A stretch of DNA of 64,000 nucleotides from Carallia brachiata. Its lineage: Eukaryota; Streptophyta; Magnoliopsida; Malpighiales; Rhizophoraceae. The notes under the pieces are model-generated. The model worked only from the letters and a program-made list of their open reading frames with translations. It made no database searches and was not told the DNA's origin. The stretch is taken from NCBI GenBank assembly GCA_021464245.1, contig JADCRB010000153.1, positions 744,001-808,000 of the forward strand, written 5' to 3'. Shown piece by piece: positions 10,215 to 23,900 of this stretch (its first letter is position 1; every line of letters begins with the position of its first letter). Both the position numbers and the translations under genes were made by a program.

Positions 10215-13032
10215 TATGCCTTTGCAAAACAAGTCATGTCTATTGACCAGTTACTTGTATAATTGTATCTCTTGAAAGAGGTCATGTCTAAATGATCCGT
10301 CACTTAGTAACCTGTATCTCTGTGAGAGGTCATCTAATATTGACCTGCTTTATTTCTATGTGGATATACATTCATGGCTTGGTTCATGAAGTTTGTTGAT
10401 GTTAATTTAGATTATTTAGTGAGATATGTTTAGAAATCTTAAGTCAAGTAAAAGTTAACTAGCGTTGGACTATTTTCATATGTTACCAGTAGTTGCATTA
10501 GTACTTAGTGTTAGTTTATTATATCAGAACTTAAAGTGTTGCAATTAATTGCGTGACTTTGATTAATGCCATTGAGAATAAAGTTTCTTCTCCCTCCTGT
10601 ATTGATACTATTATTTGCTTACAAAGTTATAATGACTGCCTTGTACCTCAAATGACCTTTTTGTTAATTTCTACATTTTTTTCTTAAATAACAATACTGT
10701 CAAATAACCAGTTAATAATGTAAGTTCGGTGGATATTATGTTCAAGTGAGAGATTAGAGGTACAAACTTTACCTTTTATATATTCCTCTTCCTCTATATA
10801 TGTATATATGGGCCATAACTCTCCACAAAGACACACACACACAGAAAAGAAAAAAAAGGGAAATGCTTAGGTAACAGCCAAAACACTATAAATGGAGTCC
10901 TTTCACTGAGTGTTTTTTTACCTCATACCTGAAATCTACAGTCACAGTCCTTTCTCTGAATAAAATGTTTGTTGTCTTTGTTATTGTACCCAGGCATGGT
11001 GCCATAAATGCAAAACACATTTATCACATATAAATGAGAACTTGACTTGAAAAAACCAAGTGGGTGTCCACAAAAACATTATGTTGTGGGGATGGCTAAT
11101 AACATTGGCACATATGCTAGGAAAAAGAGAAGTCGCCTCTGAGTCTGAAATTTGAATAGCACGTAGGGCTTAAGTTTTTGGAGTCGAAAGATTTTCAGAG
11201 TGGTTCGATTTCCTAAATAATATATGGTTTGATCGATAGAATTCGACAATTTGTGCATCAATTATGTTGGTAATGGGCAGAAAAAAAAACAAAACTTAGT
11301 GATCATAGCCTGAACAAATGTTATGTTCGCGACCTGATCATGGGCGAGACAATTTTGTACTGAAAATGGGTGAGTTTAAGAACCGAGCCTATTGGGCTCA
11401 GCCCATCAAGGATCCAAAGCGCCTCCCATTTCTTTGTAAGAGATTAGCCCACAGCCTTCTTTTTACTCTTTTTTTTTTTTTTGGCTTTTCCTTATTTTAT
11501 ATATATATAGGAAGTTGATAGTCCTACTGAATCAATAGACTCGATTTTAGTAAGTTATTCATATTTACTTCAAGAAATTTTGATTTATGGTTTTGGACTT
11601 GCTTTTAACTTTCCTGTGAAACTTGGAAAGGCTTAAAAATTGAATTTTTATGGGTTTTAGGTTTATCAAGGGATTTATCGAATGATTTATTAGCCTTTAC
11701 CGAAAATAAATTAATTTGTTGAATATGTTTTTCTATCCTGGTCAACTAATTTCCTATAGTTTGGAGGTTAGCGTTTGTGAAATTATTTTATTCAATAATA
11801 CTCTTCAGATTCTTATCTTTGGAGTTTGTGAGGAATTTATATGGAGAAGTCGCTACTTGAGTATCTCTTTATTTAAATGAAATCTTCTTAGAAGGGAATG
11901 TTCAGATTGAACCATTTACTCTATATCTTGAAACTTTTTAAAACTCTTTCTTTTTATTTTTTTTTCTGAATTGTAGCCTGCAATACTGCCGTAGAAAATT
12001 ATGCTGGATGTTTTGTAAAGTAGGCAGCGACAAATCTTTTTTAATTAGTACAGGTTTTTTGAACGTTCAATCTTACTACCATGGGAATACGTTTACCAAT
12101 CAAATGACTCAACGGTCTTAAATTGGTGTTTTTTAAACCTCTCTTCAACAAATTTTTACTTCATTTTTTTCTTCACCTAAAATTTTGTGTATATTCGGAG
12201 TGCGCACCACTAATATTACCCACAAATTTTCTCCAAAAATGTGTGACAAAATTTCACCTTAGAGTTTTAAAATTGTGTATCCCTAGTTTTCAAAATATGA
12301 GCGATTTCATTTAAACAAAGAGAAAAGTTATATAAGTATATACTGAGAAGTATAAAATTAACACGTAAAAATTTAAATCATTATATTTTAAAAAATATAT
12401 TAAATTAAAAAAAAAGATAAATCGTTCAATTAATTATATATCTGAAGATTAAATAAAAGCAAATAATCCGCTTTGAAAGGTCTTTCACTCGAGCCTCTCT
12501 AGGGAGCGCCCCCCGTTACACTTGCTTGAACGGGCTTAAGATAGTTCCCAACTCTTCCTCAATTTGATTTGAAAATAAACCTTTCTAATAATAACTAAAA
12601 TAAGCGAATAGAGGAACTCATTTAAGACAACAATTAAAGGGGTCTCTCATGAATTAGTCCACTAGAAAAAATTGCATTTAATAATATATATTATCCATTA
12701 TATAATAATAATAAATAGTATAATTATTTGTGTCTCTGTTCACGGCAAAACTATAATCTATAGAATTCAAATGAAATCTAATGAGAAAAAAATACAAAAG
12801 AATTTATAAGCTGTATGCCTAATTTTTGTATCACAAATTATGCGGCTGCAAAACGATGTCATTAAACAAATTAGAAAATTGTGGATCTCTCCCCGATTTC
12901 AGAGGGGCTCAATTGCTTTTACCATACACACACCATGATCCGAATATCCGGTATGCGGCCAATAATGGAAGCCAAGTCAGACAAACAGACGATAGCTTGT
13001 ACTTGGGAGGAAAAGTTAACGAAATTTGTTAT
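10215..13032. other. Intergenic AT-rich DNA, no gene recognised
   Basis: Between the TAR pseudogene and the first MITE I find no ORF with coding character. There is an (AT)/(AC) patch at 10790-10850 and many poly-A/T runs. A short GC-richer patch near 12480-12540 (gggagcgccccccgtt) is not recognised. Confidence 0.6.
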
Positions 13033-13041
13033 ATAAAATAA

Positions 13042-13136
13042 GGGAATTGTTATTCTCACGCTTACAATAGCTTCAAATACCCACGAATTCATTTTTGTGT
13101 GTATAAGGTATTGTGAGCGTGGGAATAACAATTCTC
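13042..13136. mobile_element. 95-bp MITE, Mutator-type by its 9-bp target duplication
   Basis: Near-perfect 28-bp terminal inverted repeats face each other. The left arm, 13042-13069, starts gggaattgttattctcacgc; the right arm is 13109-13136. The flanks carry the identical 9-bp direct repeat ataaaataa (13033-13041 and 13137-13145). A 9-bp duplication is characteristic of Mutator-like elements. The element has only a 39-nt centre and no coding capacity. Confidence 0.85.
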
Positions 13137-13150
13137 ATAAAATAATTATT

Positions 13151-13268
13151 TTATAATAATTAATATATTTTGTATAATTATAATAATAAAATATATAATA
13201 AAATATGTAATTATTTTTTAATTTATATTTTATTATAATAATTATATAAAATATATTAATTATTATAA
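13151..13268. repeat. Long AT-only palindrome
   Basis: Arms of 45 bp (13151-13195 and 13224-13268) are almost exact reverse complements with a 28-nt loop. It directly abuts the right target duplication of the preceding MITE. It may be a separate AT-rich foldback element or a hairpin-prone site; no target duplication is evident. Confidence 0.7.
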
Positions 13269-16200
13269 TATAACTATAATATAATAATTTTTTATATATA
13301 CTCATATAATAGAACCCTTATTCCGGCGCCGTCCAAGTTTCTTAAGTAGATTCAAATGATTGGCTTAAGCAGCGTCAAATTTCATGGTCCCACTTTAATG
13401 CCCTGTTTGTTTATTTTGTTAGAAAGTTGACGAGAAAAAAAAAAAAATAGAGTAATAATAATATTATGATTATTAAAAAATAATGATTAGAAAGTTATGA
13501 AAAAAATAAATAATAATTTATAAAAAAAATAATTATTTGATTAATAAAAAATAAATAAATAAATACTTTTTTTAATTGCCCAAACATAGTGTAAAGTGAA
13601 CTCAAGACAACTACGCTTGAGACACTTGTACTGTACGACTGCAAAGCGAACACGTAGGTCACCAACTCAGCATCGAGGCTTTCACTGAAGGGCTCGTGCA
13701 ATATCGCGACACACTTGATTTGATAGCCTTGGTTAATTAATCTACGAGAAAAATTGGATAGTTGTCAGGAAAAAAAAAAACACTATTCAATGTTCTAACT
13801 TAATGAAAAGTCAGTGTATGTTTCACGATGATAACTCAAATTCAGTTTTTGTAAGTGCAACTTTCCGATAAAATTTAAGTGTTCGTTATAATTGAGAAAA
13901 ATTAAGTATACCTTAAATTTTTAACTAAATAATTATTTTAGTCTCAAACAACAAAGTTGTACTCGATTCATCAATATTTAAGTAATAAATTTTGTTCAAT
14001 GAGACAGTTAATTAAATAGAATATACAGTTAAACAAAATAATTTCAATTTATAAATAGATGATTGATATATTAATAATATATCTTATTTTTATTTAAAAA
14101 ATAAGAAAATAAGTATAAATTCTAAACATATTGTAACACTTAAATTCAAAACCTATTAATTAGGTCTTCGATCACTAGATCACAATTCAATATATTAATC
14201 ACTACTCAATATATTAACCTGCGTTTTGTCTATTGGCACCGACAATTCAAAAACGACTTGTTGTTTTCCGTTTTTTTAATGTGAGTGCGTAACCGACATT
14301 TCATCTTTTTTGAACGATAACCGACATTTCATCTCATGACGCACCTTTTATTCCATTGTTTTTTGGGTTTGATTGTTCCATTGGTAGTCAATTCTCCAGC
14401 TTTGAATCTTCATAATGCTAACTTAACCGGTTAATTGTAAACCCTACGCCTACGGTTTAGATTTTTAATTTACGTTCTAAAATTTGGTCAGGATTTTGTG
14501 TCATGTCTAACCTAATTGGAGTGCTCACAATATGCTAAAACCATTGGAGAGAAATTTATAGAAATTTTGATATAAAAAACTTATATATGTAATGAAATTA
14601 CTGTGAAAATTATTTTACAATTGTGTTTTAGAATTGTATTTTGAGCTCAGCAAATCTATACATAACACTTGATTGGGACCCAGCTGGCAGATTTTGGTTT
14701 ATGGATTGAATTTTTGTTATAAGATCCTTAATCCTTAGCCAAATTAATAAGAAGACACAAGAGTTCCAAATATACTTTCAAATACATGCAACATTTGTAC
14801 GTTTTTTCTTACATCATTTCTATAAATAATTAATCCTAATACCATTTACTGTTGTGATTAATGATTTCTTATTATGAGTTACAGATTTGAATTTCTGTCA
14901 AAAATTCAAATAATTAAATATGTATTCATTCTTATATTATACAATAATAAGAGTAATTTAATAACTTTTATTAAACTTTAAAAATATGGTTTCTCAATAG
15001 TTTAATATAACCGTTTTGTCTAAAAATATTCCAATTTCTTCTATTAGGTGTCTACCACGCGTCACATGTATTATCTCATTTTAAAGATAAAAAATTAAAA
15101 AAAAAACCTTAATTGTGCTTTCAAAGAAAAAGCTAAAAAGCTTCCGCAGGTGACATCTAATGGGGAAAGCCTGCTTTGTACCAACCCGTCGCAAAAATAT
15201 CTAGGACAGGCTCGTCCGCTTGCATTTCTATTACAAGCCTATAGTTTTTCTCGATATCAATATTTTTAGTTTTAAATTTTTAAATTTTTTTAATATTTTA
15301 TTTAAATTTTAAATTTTTTGATTTCATAGTATATCAGTATTTTAAGTTACAAAAAGTGGTAAATTAATTAATAAATGAGTTTAACTTAATAAAAATTATT
15401 TAAAAAAAATTAAATACATGAATTAAATATTTTTTTCATCAATAAAATATGTACATTAAATATTTTTTAATCAACAAATATACGAATTAATAGGTAATAC
15501 ATTATTTTTATAGAAAAGACATTCAATTCATATATTTAATCTTTTTTTAAATAATTTTTTGTAAAGTAAAATTATTTTTTAATAGATTGATCACTTTTGA
15601 TAAACAGAATGACTGATTTGATAAAAAATAAAAAATTTATGATTTAAATGAAATTTTACAAAAATTTAAAACTCAAATATAAAAAAATTAAAATTTAAAT
15701 TAAAAATATTGATATTTTTTTTCTCTATTTTATGACTGTTAGTCCGTATGCACGATGACTGGGACTCCAAGTCGGATTCACAGTTAGTGGTATTATGCGA
15801 TTAAAAAAATTATATAAATACAAAATAATAATACATATTTATTATTTAAATTTTAATTATTGATTGACTAATAAATTTAATATAATTAAAATTTAAGTTT
15901 AAATTATGAGCTTATTTATTATTTAATATTTAATTTTTGTATTTATATTGTGAAACTTGTACTTAATTTTATTGACAAAGATTATACTTTCTCTATCTAA
16001 TACATATAACATAAATTTAATAATTTTAGATATATTTAAATACACACACGCATGCGCGCACACAGACACACACATATATATAATTTGTGAAAATTAAATT
16101 CTATTTTTGTTGTGAATTTAAAAGGGTGAGCTTTGAATTTTTATCTTCCTCGAGAATTTTGTTACGGTGATCAACTAAATTAAACCTAAATTGTTTAGGC

Positions 16201-16800
16201 ATATTCATAAATATTAATATTTTTGGGTCCAACTCTATGATGAGATGATGCTAACAAACAGGGAGATGACCTGATATATGGGTCTCACACATTAAAAATT
16301 AATTTTCCTTTGTAGTGAAAGTAAAAAGATTCCCACTCAAAAACCCACAATATCAAATAAAAATGGTAAAATAATTATGTCATACTTATTGTACATTTTA
16401 TCGTCTTTATTACACGTCTAAGCATGTTTCCCGTTGGAAAACTTCAGATTTTAGAGAAAAGAAGTTATCTATTTATGGGTGGGATACAAATGGGCGTGGG
16501 TTTAGATCAATACTATGCAAACTATAAAATAATTACATCAAAATTTAAATTTAAATTTAGATCATTATTATTTTAGAATTTAAAACATACACTAAAAAAA
16601 TTAATTTTTTTAAAAAAATTAATACAATTATATTAACTCCACGATCAATTACACTTTATGGCTACAGAATGCCGTGGATTTGTATGCAAACTTTTTCCAA
16701 CACAAATGGTACAAGCACCAAATTCTCGTGCGATGTTTCACATGTCATGTAATGGATCTAAAGATGCGCATGCATGTGTCATGTGCATGAGAAAGAGTGA
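13269..16800. other. Intergenic DNA upstream of GIGANTEA, no gene recognised
   Basis: Very AT-rich, with many stop codons in all frames. It contains an exact evening-element match AAAATATCT at 15194-15202, but this is more than 2.5 kb from the start codon. A short ORF at 16658-16954 is Cys-rich by chance and overlaps promoter-like motifs; I do not call it a gene. Confidence 0.6.
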
Positions 16801-16802
16801 CA

Positions 16803-17085
16803 TGACGTGGGCCTCTAAGAGAAGAGGAAAATATCATTGCCACGTCTGCAAGGCAATCTGGAGGAGAGGCCACATAAAGATCTTCTCTCTCTCTCTCTCT
16901 AGCTCCATCTCTTTCTCTCTCTCCGGCCTCCCGGTAATGCCATTTCCGTTCTAAGGAGAAAAAATAAATTAAAAAAAAAAATGATGGTATAATGTATTGG
17001 CAAACAAAAACGGAAAAAAAAAAAAAAAACCCAAAGATTTATAGACAGTCTCAGGTGGGCAAAGAAACCAGAGAAACAAATATCC
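16803..17085 (+). promoter_or_regulatory. Candidate GIGANTEA promoter: ACGT elements and evening-element-like AATATC motifs
   Basis: TGACGTGG (16803-16810) and CCACGTC (16840-16846) bracket AAAATATCA (16828-16836), one base off the evening element AAAATATCT. Another AAATATCC lies at 17078-17085. Evening-expressed clock genes are known to carry this mix of AATATC and ACGT motifs. A (CT)n tract at about 16880-16920 is typical of a plant promoter or 5' leader. The transcription start is not determined, so this is motif spacing only. Confidence 0.4.
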
Positions 17086-17906
17086 TAAGGACAAATCAGC
17101 AAAAATCAGACAAATCTTCAGGTACATGAGATTCTCAAAGACATCTGCCTCTTTTCTTTTCTTTTGGTCACTAAAAAAAAAACCTGTTTTTCTGTTGTTC
17201 TTGGTTTCTTGATTTCTTGATTTATTTCCTTTTTCTTTTTTTAGAAAAAAAAGAGTAGTTTTTTCTCTCTCTCTCTCTTACTTTGGCAGTAATTAATTTT
17301 TTGAGGTCTTGGATTAAAAAAAAACATCATTTTTTTTTCTGGGTTCTTGGATTTAGGTTCAATTGTTGCTGGTTCCCAGGATTCTGGTTAGTTTCTGTAT
17401 GCGTTGTTGTCTGATGTTATACCCTTTTCTTTAAAGATTTATTCTTTATTATTGCTGGTGAGATTCCATCCGAACTGATGCTCAAATATCTTGTAGAAAT
17501 TCTAAGATGTGTTCTGTTTTCTATGATTTTTCATTCTTAATTTTGCTTGAATTTTGTTGAAAACTAATTTCAAATTTTCTGCAAATCACCTGAACAGCAC
17601 TGTAAACTACTTTCCACTTTCTGGCAGAGCAGTAGATTCCTCAGATTTTGATTTGAGGCCGTACAGAAGCATTAAAGTTGAAGTTTTTTTGTGACTAAAA
17701 TGCTCAGATAAGTCTGATTACCTTTTCTTTGACAATCTATAGAAGGAAGTCAAGCTCAGTTCTGTGTTTTCCATTGAGAATTCTGGGGTTCTCTGGCAGT
17801 AAGCAGGGTGGGATGTTGAATTACGATATATTGATTCTTGATTGGTAGCTGTTGGAGGGGGAAGATCGTGGGGTTTCTCTTTTTGGTTTTGGGTGTTTCT
17901 TGGCAT

Positions 17907-20900
17907 ATGGCCTCCGGTTCTTCTGAGAGATGGTTTGATGGTCTCCAGTTCTCGTCTTTGTTCTGGCCTGCCCCACAAGATGCCCAACAAAGAAAGGTTA
18001 GATAATTCGCTCAGACTTTTTGTGTGTGATTTGGATTACCTCTCATATTTAAATTTGGTGGTAATTACTTATGTCGGGTGTGTTTGGTACATGTTATAAA
18101 GTAAGATAATATCAGATAGACTAGAAACGCACCCTTCAATCATAGGAGTTTCTTGAGAGAGATGGCACTTATCTTGGTGAGGTGAAAGAGATGACATTAT
18201 TATCACAGTATAGTTGTTCTAAAGGTTTAGAAGGAAACATAAGATGTGCCTTTTAGTGTTAAGAATCTATGATTTTTTTTTTCTTAGCAGAAATGATGTG
18301 ATAGATGTTAGATTAGTTCTTAGGTGTTATTGCATATCTTGGAAATCAAGTGGAAATCCTCCGCTTGGGTTGATTTTTGGGGGTCATTTTTTTTCTGTAG
18401 TATATGTGAATACTTGCTGCAAAATCTATGCCAGAAATGTTTCTTCTTTTTTCCAATTTCAAATTTCCATTCGTGATTTTATTGTGGACCTTTCATCAAT
18501 CCTTTGCCTTAGAGTAAATCAGACTTAGCGTGGAATTCGTTCACAATTTCACATAATGAGAATATAAAATTCTACCCTTTGTAGGATTACTTGAATTGTT
18601 TCTTGTGGATATCACGGTTGATTAGTCATTGTAGATGATGAAAAACATTAGTTAGCATGCAGGAACTCTTTGTAACGTTGCCTCAGAAAATAAGGGATAT
18701 CCGAACATGCTCATATGAGTTTCTTCCCTACATGTTAACTATAAAGAAATATGACTTAAAAATAAATTGCATTTGTGGATATTTTCAACATCAGTATCAT
18801 TCTCGAGAGGTGAAGGACTCATTTTATAAATAATCATTATTACTAGAAAAGTACAAGAACAGATATAAGAACACTCCTATAGTTCTGTACAACCCTCGTC
18901 CGCTCATTGCAACAGTGCATAAATTTCATGCAAAATATTGTAATATTAGGAGTTGTTTAGACTCTCTAGCTCTAAGCACCATCACACGCAAAGCCTAAAT
19001 GGAGCACCCAGAACTCCACTTTCTATCATGAGAGGTTCTAAAACTAGCACTACAGTAAACAATGCTGGTGTAGAGTAGAACTTTTGCCATACTCATTAAT
19101 CATTAATATTACGCTTTACTGCTCGGGAATGAGCCCTTTGCTTTTTCTACCTTCTGAAATTCATAACATAAGTCTATTGTTTCCCAAGTTTCTTTAATTA
19201 TAGCATATATTGCATTGAGTTTATTCATTCTATGTGTATTTGTCTTGGAAAATGAACTTTTACTCTTTGTGCACAATTATAATATCAATATCTTCTTTTT
19301 CTTTTTTTTCCCCTCCTCTTTGTGCAATCAGATTTTTTTCGCCGAAATCCAGTTATTTTAGCTTTTAATATATATGTGTGTGTGTATGCATGTTTTTTAA
19401 TGTTTGCCCTGCTACACAGGCCCAGATTACTGCTTATGTTAAGTATTTTGGGCAGTTCACATCAGAACAGTTTCCTGATGATATTGCTGAGGTATGCTAC
19501 ATTTCCTTTCATAGACTTTTTTAGTCACTTAGTATAACAATGGCTTTGATTTCCCAGAGAGTTCTAAAATGTGTATACTGAAATGCATATTGTCTTGACA
19601 GCTGATTCATAATCGTTATCCATCAAATGAGAAACGCCTCTTCGATGATGTTTTGGGTATGCTTGCTAATCGACAGAGCAACTACAACTGTAGAGTATAC
19701 AAATGCATTTCTTGTAGCTTTTTAATGACTGCTTCATATATTATGACCAACTTCCAGCTACTTTCGTCCTTTACCATCCGGAGCATGGCCATGCTGTTGT
19801 TCTTCCAATTATTTCATGTATTATAGATGGTACATTGGTGTACGACAAGAATAGTCCTCCATTTGCTTCTTTCATATCCTTGTTCTGCCCAAGTGGCGAG
19901 GTATGCTACCTGAACAGAAAAATTATCCTTTTCCACCTCTCTTACTTGACTAAAGTTCTTTATCAGCTGAGATTTATATCTCGCTTTGAATTTTGTCCCA
20001 TTATATAGACGCTTTTTAGAAGGGTGATCTTTGGTGGCTATTCCATTGTGACCCCGAGACAGCTGCTGTAAAAACAGGGGTTAGGCTATATGTGTTTGAC
20101 CCTTCTCCAGACCCCACAGTGTGGTGTCCCGTGCACTAGGATCCATTTTTTATATAGTTACTCTTTAATTTTATTGTTATGCCGTGTTATTGCTTCGTGA
20201 GTTAAAAAAAAACTCAGCACCAATGATAGCTTTTGCTACTTTTTACAGAATGAATACTCTGAACAATGGGCTCTAGCATGTGGTGAGATTTTGAGAATTT
20301 TAACCCATTACAATCGCCCAATATACAAGGTGGAACAGCAGAATGGTGAAATAGATAGAGGTGGTGGCAGTAGCCGTGCAACTAGTAGTGGCTCAATACG
20401 TGTGGAGTCGAGCAACATACCTTTGGCACCACCGGAGAGAAAACCTTTAAGACCTTTGTCTCCTTGGATTACTGACATATTGCTGGCTGCACCTCTGGGC
20501 ATTAGAAGTGACTACTTCCGTTGGTGAGTATATTACTTTATTAGGGTGATGATGTCTAGGTTATTTGATTCTACGTTAAAGTTCTGGCACATTTTGCTTC
20601 CATAAACAGCTGAAGTGGGTGCATTTTATTGGGTCAATGATAACAAAATTTGTTGTATTTTGCAATTCATTTACAGCCACACAATACTTTTCACTGATGT
20701 CTGAAAAATACTATCATCAGTGATCAACTGTTTTGAGAATCTTGCCAAGCTAGAATTCAAGATATTGTAATTCTGCCTATGTTGAAAATTTCACTTTATA
20801 GGGTGTATTGTAAGCATGCACAATTACTCAATGATTATAAAAATTTTGCCTTTTTGTTCCTCTAAGAACGAATCCGTGCTTGAGAACCATTATTTACGGA

Positions 20901-23900
20901 GTTAATTTGATGTGTCTTTGGCTGCTGTCATGTTCAACAGTATTGATTCCCTTCTGGGCCAGAAATAATGTCACATTTTGCACCGGAACCTTTATCGGTT
21001 TTCTGGTAGATTGTTGTTTAAAAATTTTCTACGCATGAGGTTTTATTTGTGGTATCATTGTGCAGTAATTTTGACAGTATGACCCTTCGTGAATCTTTCT
21101 CATTATGTCTTTGATCATAAAGGCTAAAGTTTTGAACCCAATTATGTGTCTCAGGTGCAGTGGCGTTATGGGTAAATATGCAGCGGAGAGCTCAAGCCTC
21201 CAACAATTGGTTAGTCAAAAACACCTCCTGGATTACTAGTTTTTGTTTTGTATATGGAAATGCATTTAGATTCTAAACATCCTACTTTCTGTCTATCCAG
21301 TTCACGTTCATTGTGAGACTATTTTCCTATTGAGCAGAAATGCATGCGGTCTTTCCGGTGATTACATTGTGCATTGGATGAAGCCAAATGCCAAGTTGTT
21401 TTATTAAACAATATCATAGCCTTAACCTTAAAGCCAAGGGCGAGGTTAAATGAGGAAAGGCTTATAGTGGATACCTAGGCACTTAGACGAGGATCTCATT
21501 CTAAGAACTAGCAAGAAGGAAGCAGCAGTTTTGAATTTAAGGGAAATAATACTGTTAACAAAACTCAATTCCTTTTTTTTTTTGGTGGTCCTAGCATCTT
21601 CTCGTGGGTCTGGAAAGCATCCTCAGCTTATGCCATCAACCCCAAGATGGGCTGTTGCAAATGGTGCTGGGGTTATATTAAGCGTGTGTGATGATGAAGT
21701 TGCTCGCTATGAGACTGCTACATTAACTGCAGTCGCTGTGCCTGCACTTTTACTCCCGCCCCGACAACACCTTTGGATGAGCATCTGGTCGCTGGGCTTC
21801 CAGCTCTTGAGCCATATGCACGTTTATTTCACAGGTGAGATATGACTCTTGTAAATCTTAAATGTATTTTTGGTGAACTCATTTGTCAAGTTTATAACGA
21901 GACAGACATACATTCTGCTGCCCAAGACACACTCTGTGAAGTGCCCTTCAAAGGGCCACTAGAATGGTTGGAGCAATTGGGCTCCTACTATGTTTAAAAG
22001 ATGATGTTGGTTGTTGGCTAGGCTTAACTTGAACCACCCACTACATGTGATAAGCAAACATCTTTTTCAAAGTTTGTACACTAGCTTGTAAAAGAGCCAA
22101 AGGTGTAATGTTGGAAACTCGTAGATAAATGACCAATTAGGTCTTTAAGATGGTGTTGACAAGTCCTCTTGTACAAGTGATTTGATGGAAATCGTTGCAA
22201 ATTAAAAGTATCCTACTGGTGACACTAATTGTTTTTCTTCCTTTTTAGGTATTACGCGATTGCAACACCGAGTGCCACCCTCCGACTTCTTCTTGGACTC
22301 CTAGAAGCACCACCATCATGGGCCCCAGATGCACTTGACGCTGCTGTACAGCTTGTGGAACTCCTTCGGGCAGCTGAGGATTATGCCTCTGGCATAAGGG
22401 TAAGTAGGATAGGTCTGATTGTTAATGCGTGACAAGAACAAGTTTGATTGATTTTCACGGCTGATAAATTTTTCTTCTGATGTTACTCTCAAATATGTGC
22501 TATCGTCCACCTTGCCTGCTAACCGTAGCTTATTTTTTCACCTATCAGTTTATCATTTAGCTAGTAGCCATTTATTCTTGTCAGATGCAAATGGTCACCA
22601 TGAGAAGGCCAATTTTGTGTCTGCAAAAGACACCTGGCAGCATATTTTTCCTCATTTTTAGAGGGATTTGCATTAGCAACTTGTCTATATTGTCAACCAC
22701 TTAATGCTGGATGTTATAGAACTGAATTGCTGTTATGAATTTTTAAATTGATCATGGGAAAAATGTAGTTCTGTTTATTAAATGATGAAGATTTTCTTCC
22801 TTATTACTGTTTGCTATACTACCCTGAACATGAAGTTGGATCTCGCATCAATAACTATCCGTTGTTTTCATGAATCACTTGATTTCTTTGTGCTTTGTTT
22901 TGAACTTTAACGAAGCTGCTTTTATTTTTTATTCCCTGTTTCTGTTTTCCATGTCTTTTCAATATGCTTTTCTTCTTTTGTAAGATATAAACCATGCGTT
23001 GAAGTTTCATGAGTGTAAAATAACCTGCCATTGTTTATTTTCTTCATTGGTCTTCCACTCATTACCTGAAAGAATAATGCTAGGGGTGCTAAGACTTTTA
23101 CTAAGAGTTCTTACTTGGTGAAGTAGTTCATTTGCAATGGCCATGCATCATGTGGAGACTTCACCCATGAATTTAGGTGGGCGGTGCCTTTGTAGAAAAT
23201 AAAAAACTATTGATCCATGTCATACAACATATCACTCGGTAAAAAGCTCAGTCTTAGTTGCCCTAAACTCTTACCGAAGTCTCTAGTTTGAGTTGCAAAG
23301 CCTTGTTACTTCAACATTGATAGTAGTTTATAAGGAAACGTAGAACGAGTTTAAGTTTCTTAGATATCTTGCTCTGTGAGACCTGATGGGTTAAACCTGT
23401 GCCACTGCCTAATGCTAATGGTACTGAGCTTGGTGGTTCATTTAGGAATGATATCAAAATAATCCCTCATGATCTCCAATGTCAAGTTTGTGATGAGGAT
23501 ATCTCAAAACAAAATTATGTTGTTGGCAAAGGTCATCATATTTAACAATTGTTATTTTTCCATAAATATCAATTTTGTTTCTTCCTTTTGCACTTTCATT
23601 CTTGTAAATTTGTTTGTGTTCACTGTTGTAGCTTCCGAAGAATTGGATGCACTTGCATTTTTTGCGTGCAATTGGAACTGCAATGTCTATGAGAGCTGGT
23701 ATAGCTGCTGATGCTGCTGCAGCTTTACTTTTTCGCATCCTATCACAGCCTGCATTGCTTTTTCCTCCACTAAGGCAAGTTGAGGGAGTTGAAGTTCAAC
23801 ATGAACCTTTGGGTGGCTATATTTCAAGCTACAAGCAGCAGGTAATGTAAACATTGATCGTCAATGTAACTCTTTTGAATCTGTGTGCTTCCACCTGATG

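Noticed and set aside
13396..13590. MITE bounded by ccctgtttgttta and cccaaacatagtgt
   Set aside because: The inverted match is only about six bases and no target duplication was found.
16658..16954. Cys-rich 98-aa ORF upstream of GIGANTEA
   Set aside because: No family resemblance, ends in (CT)n-coded Ser/Leu, and overlaps promoter-like motifs.
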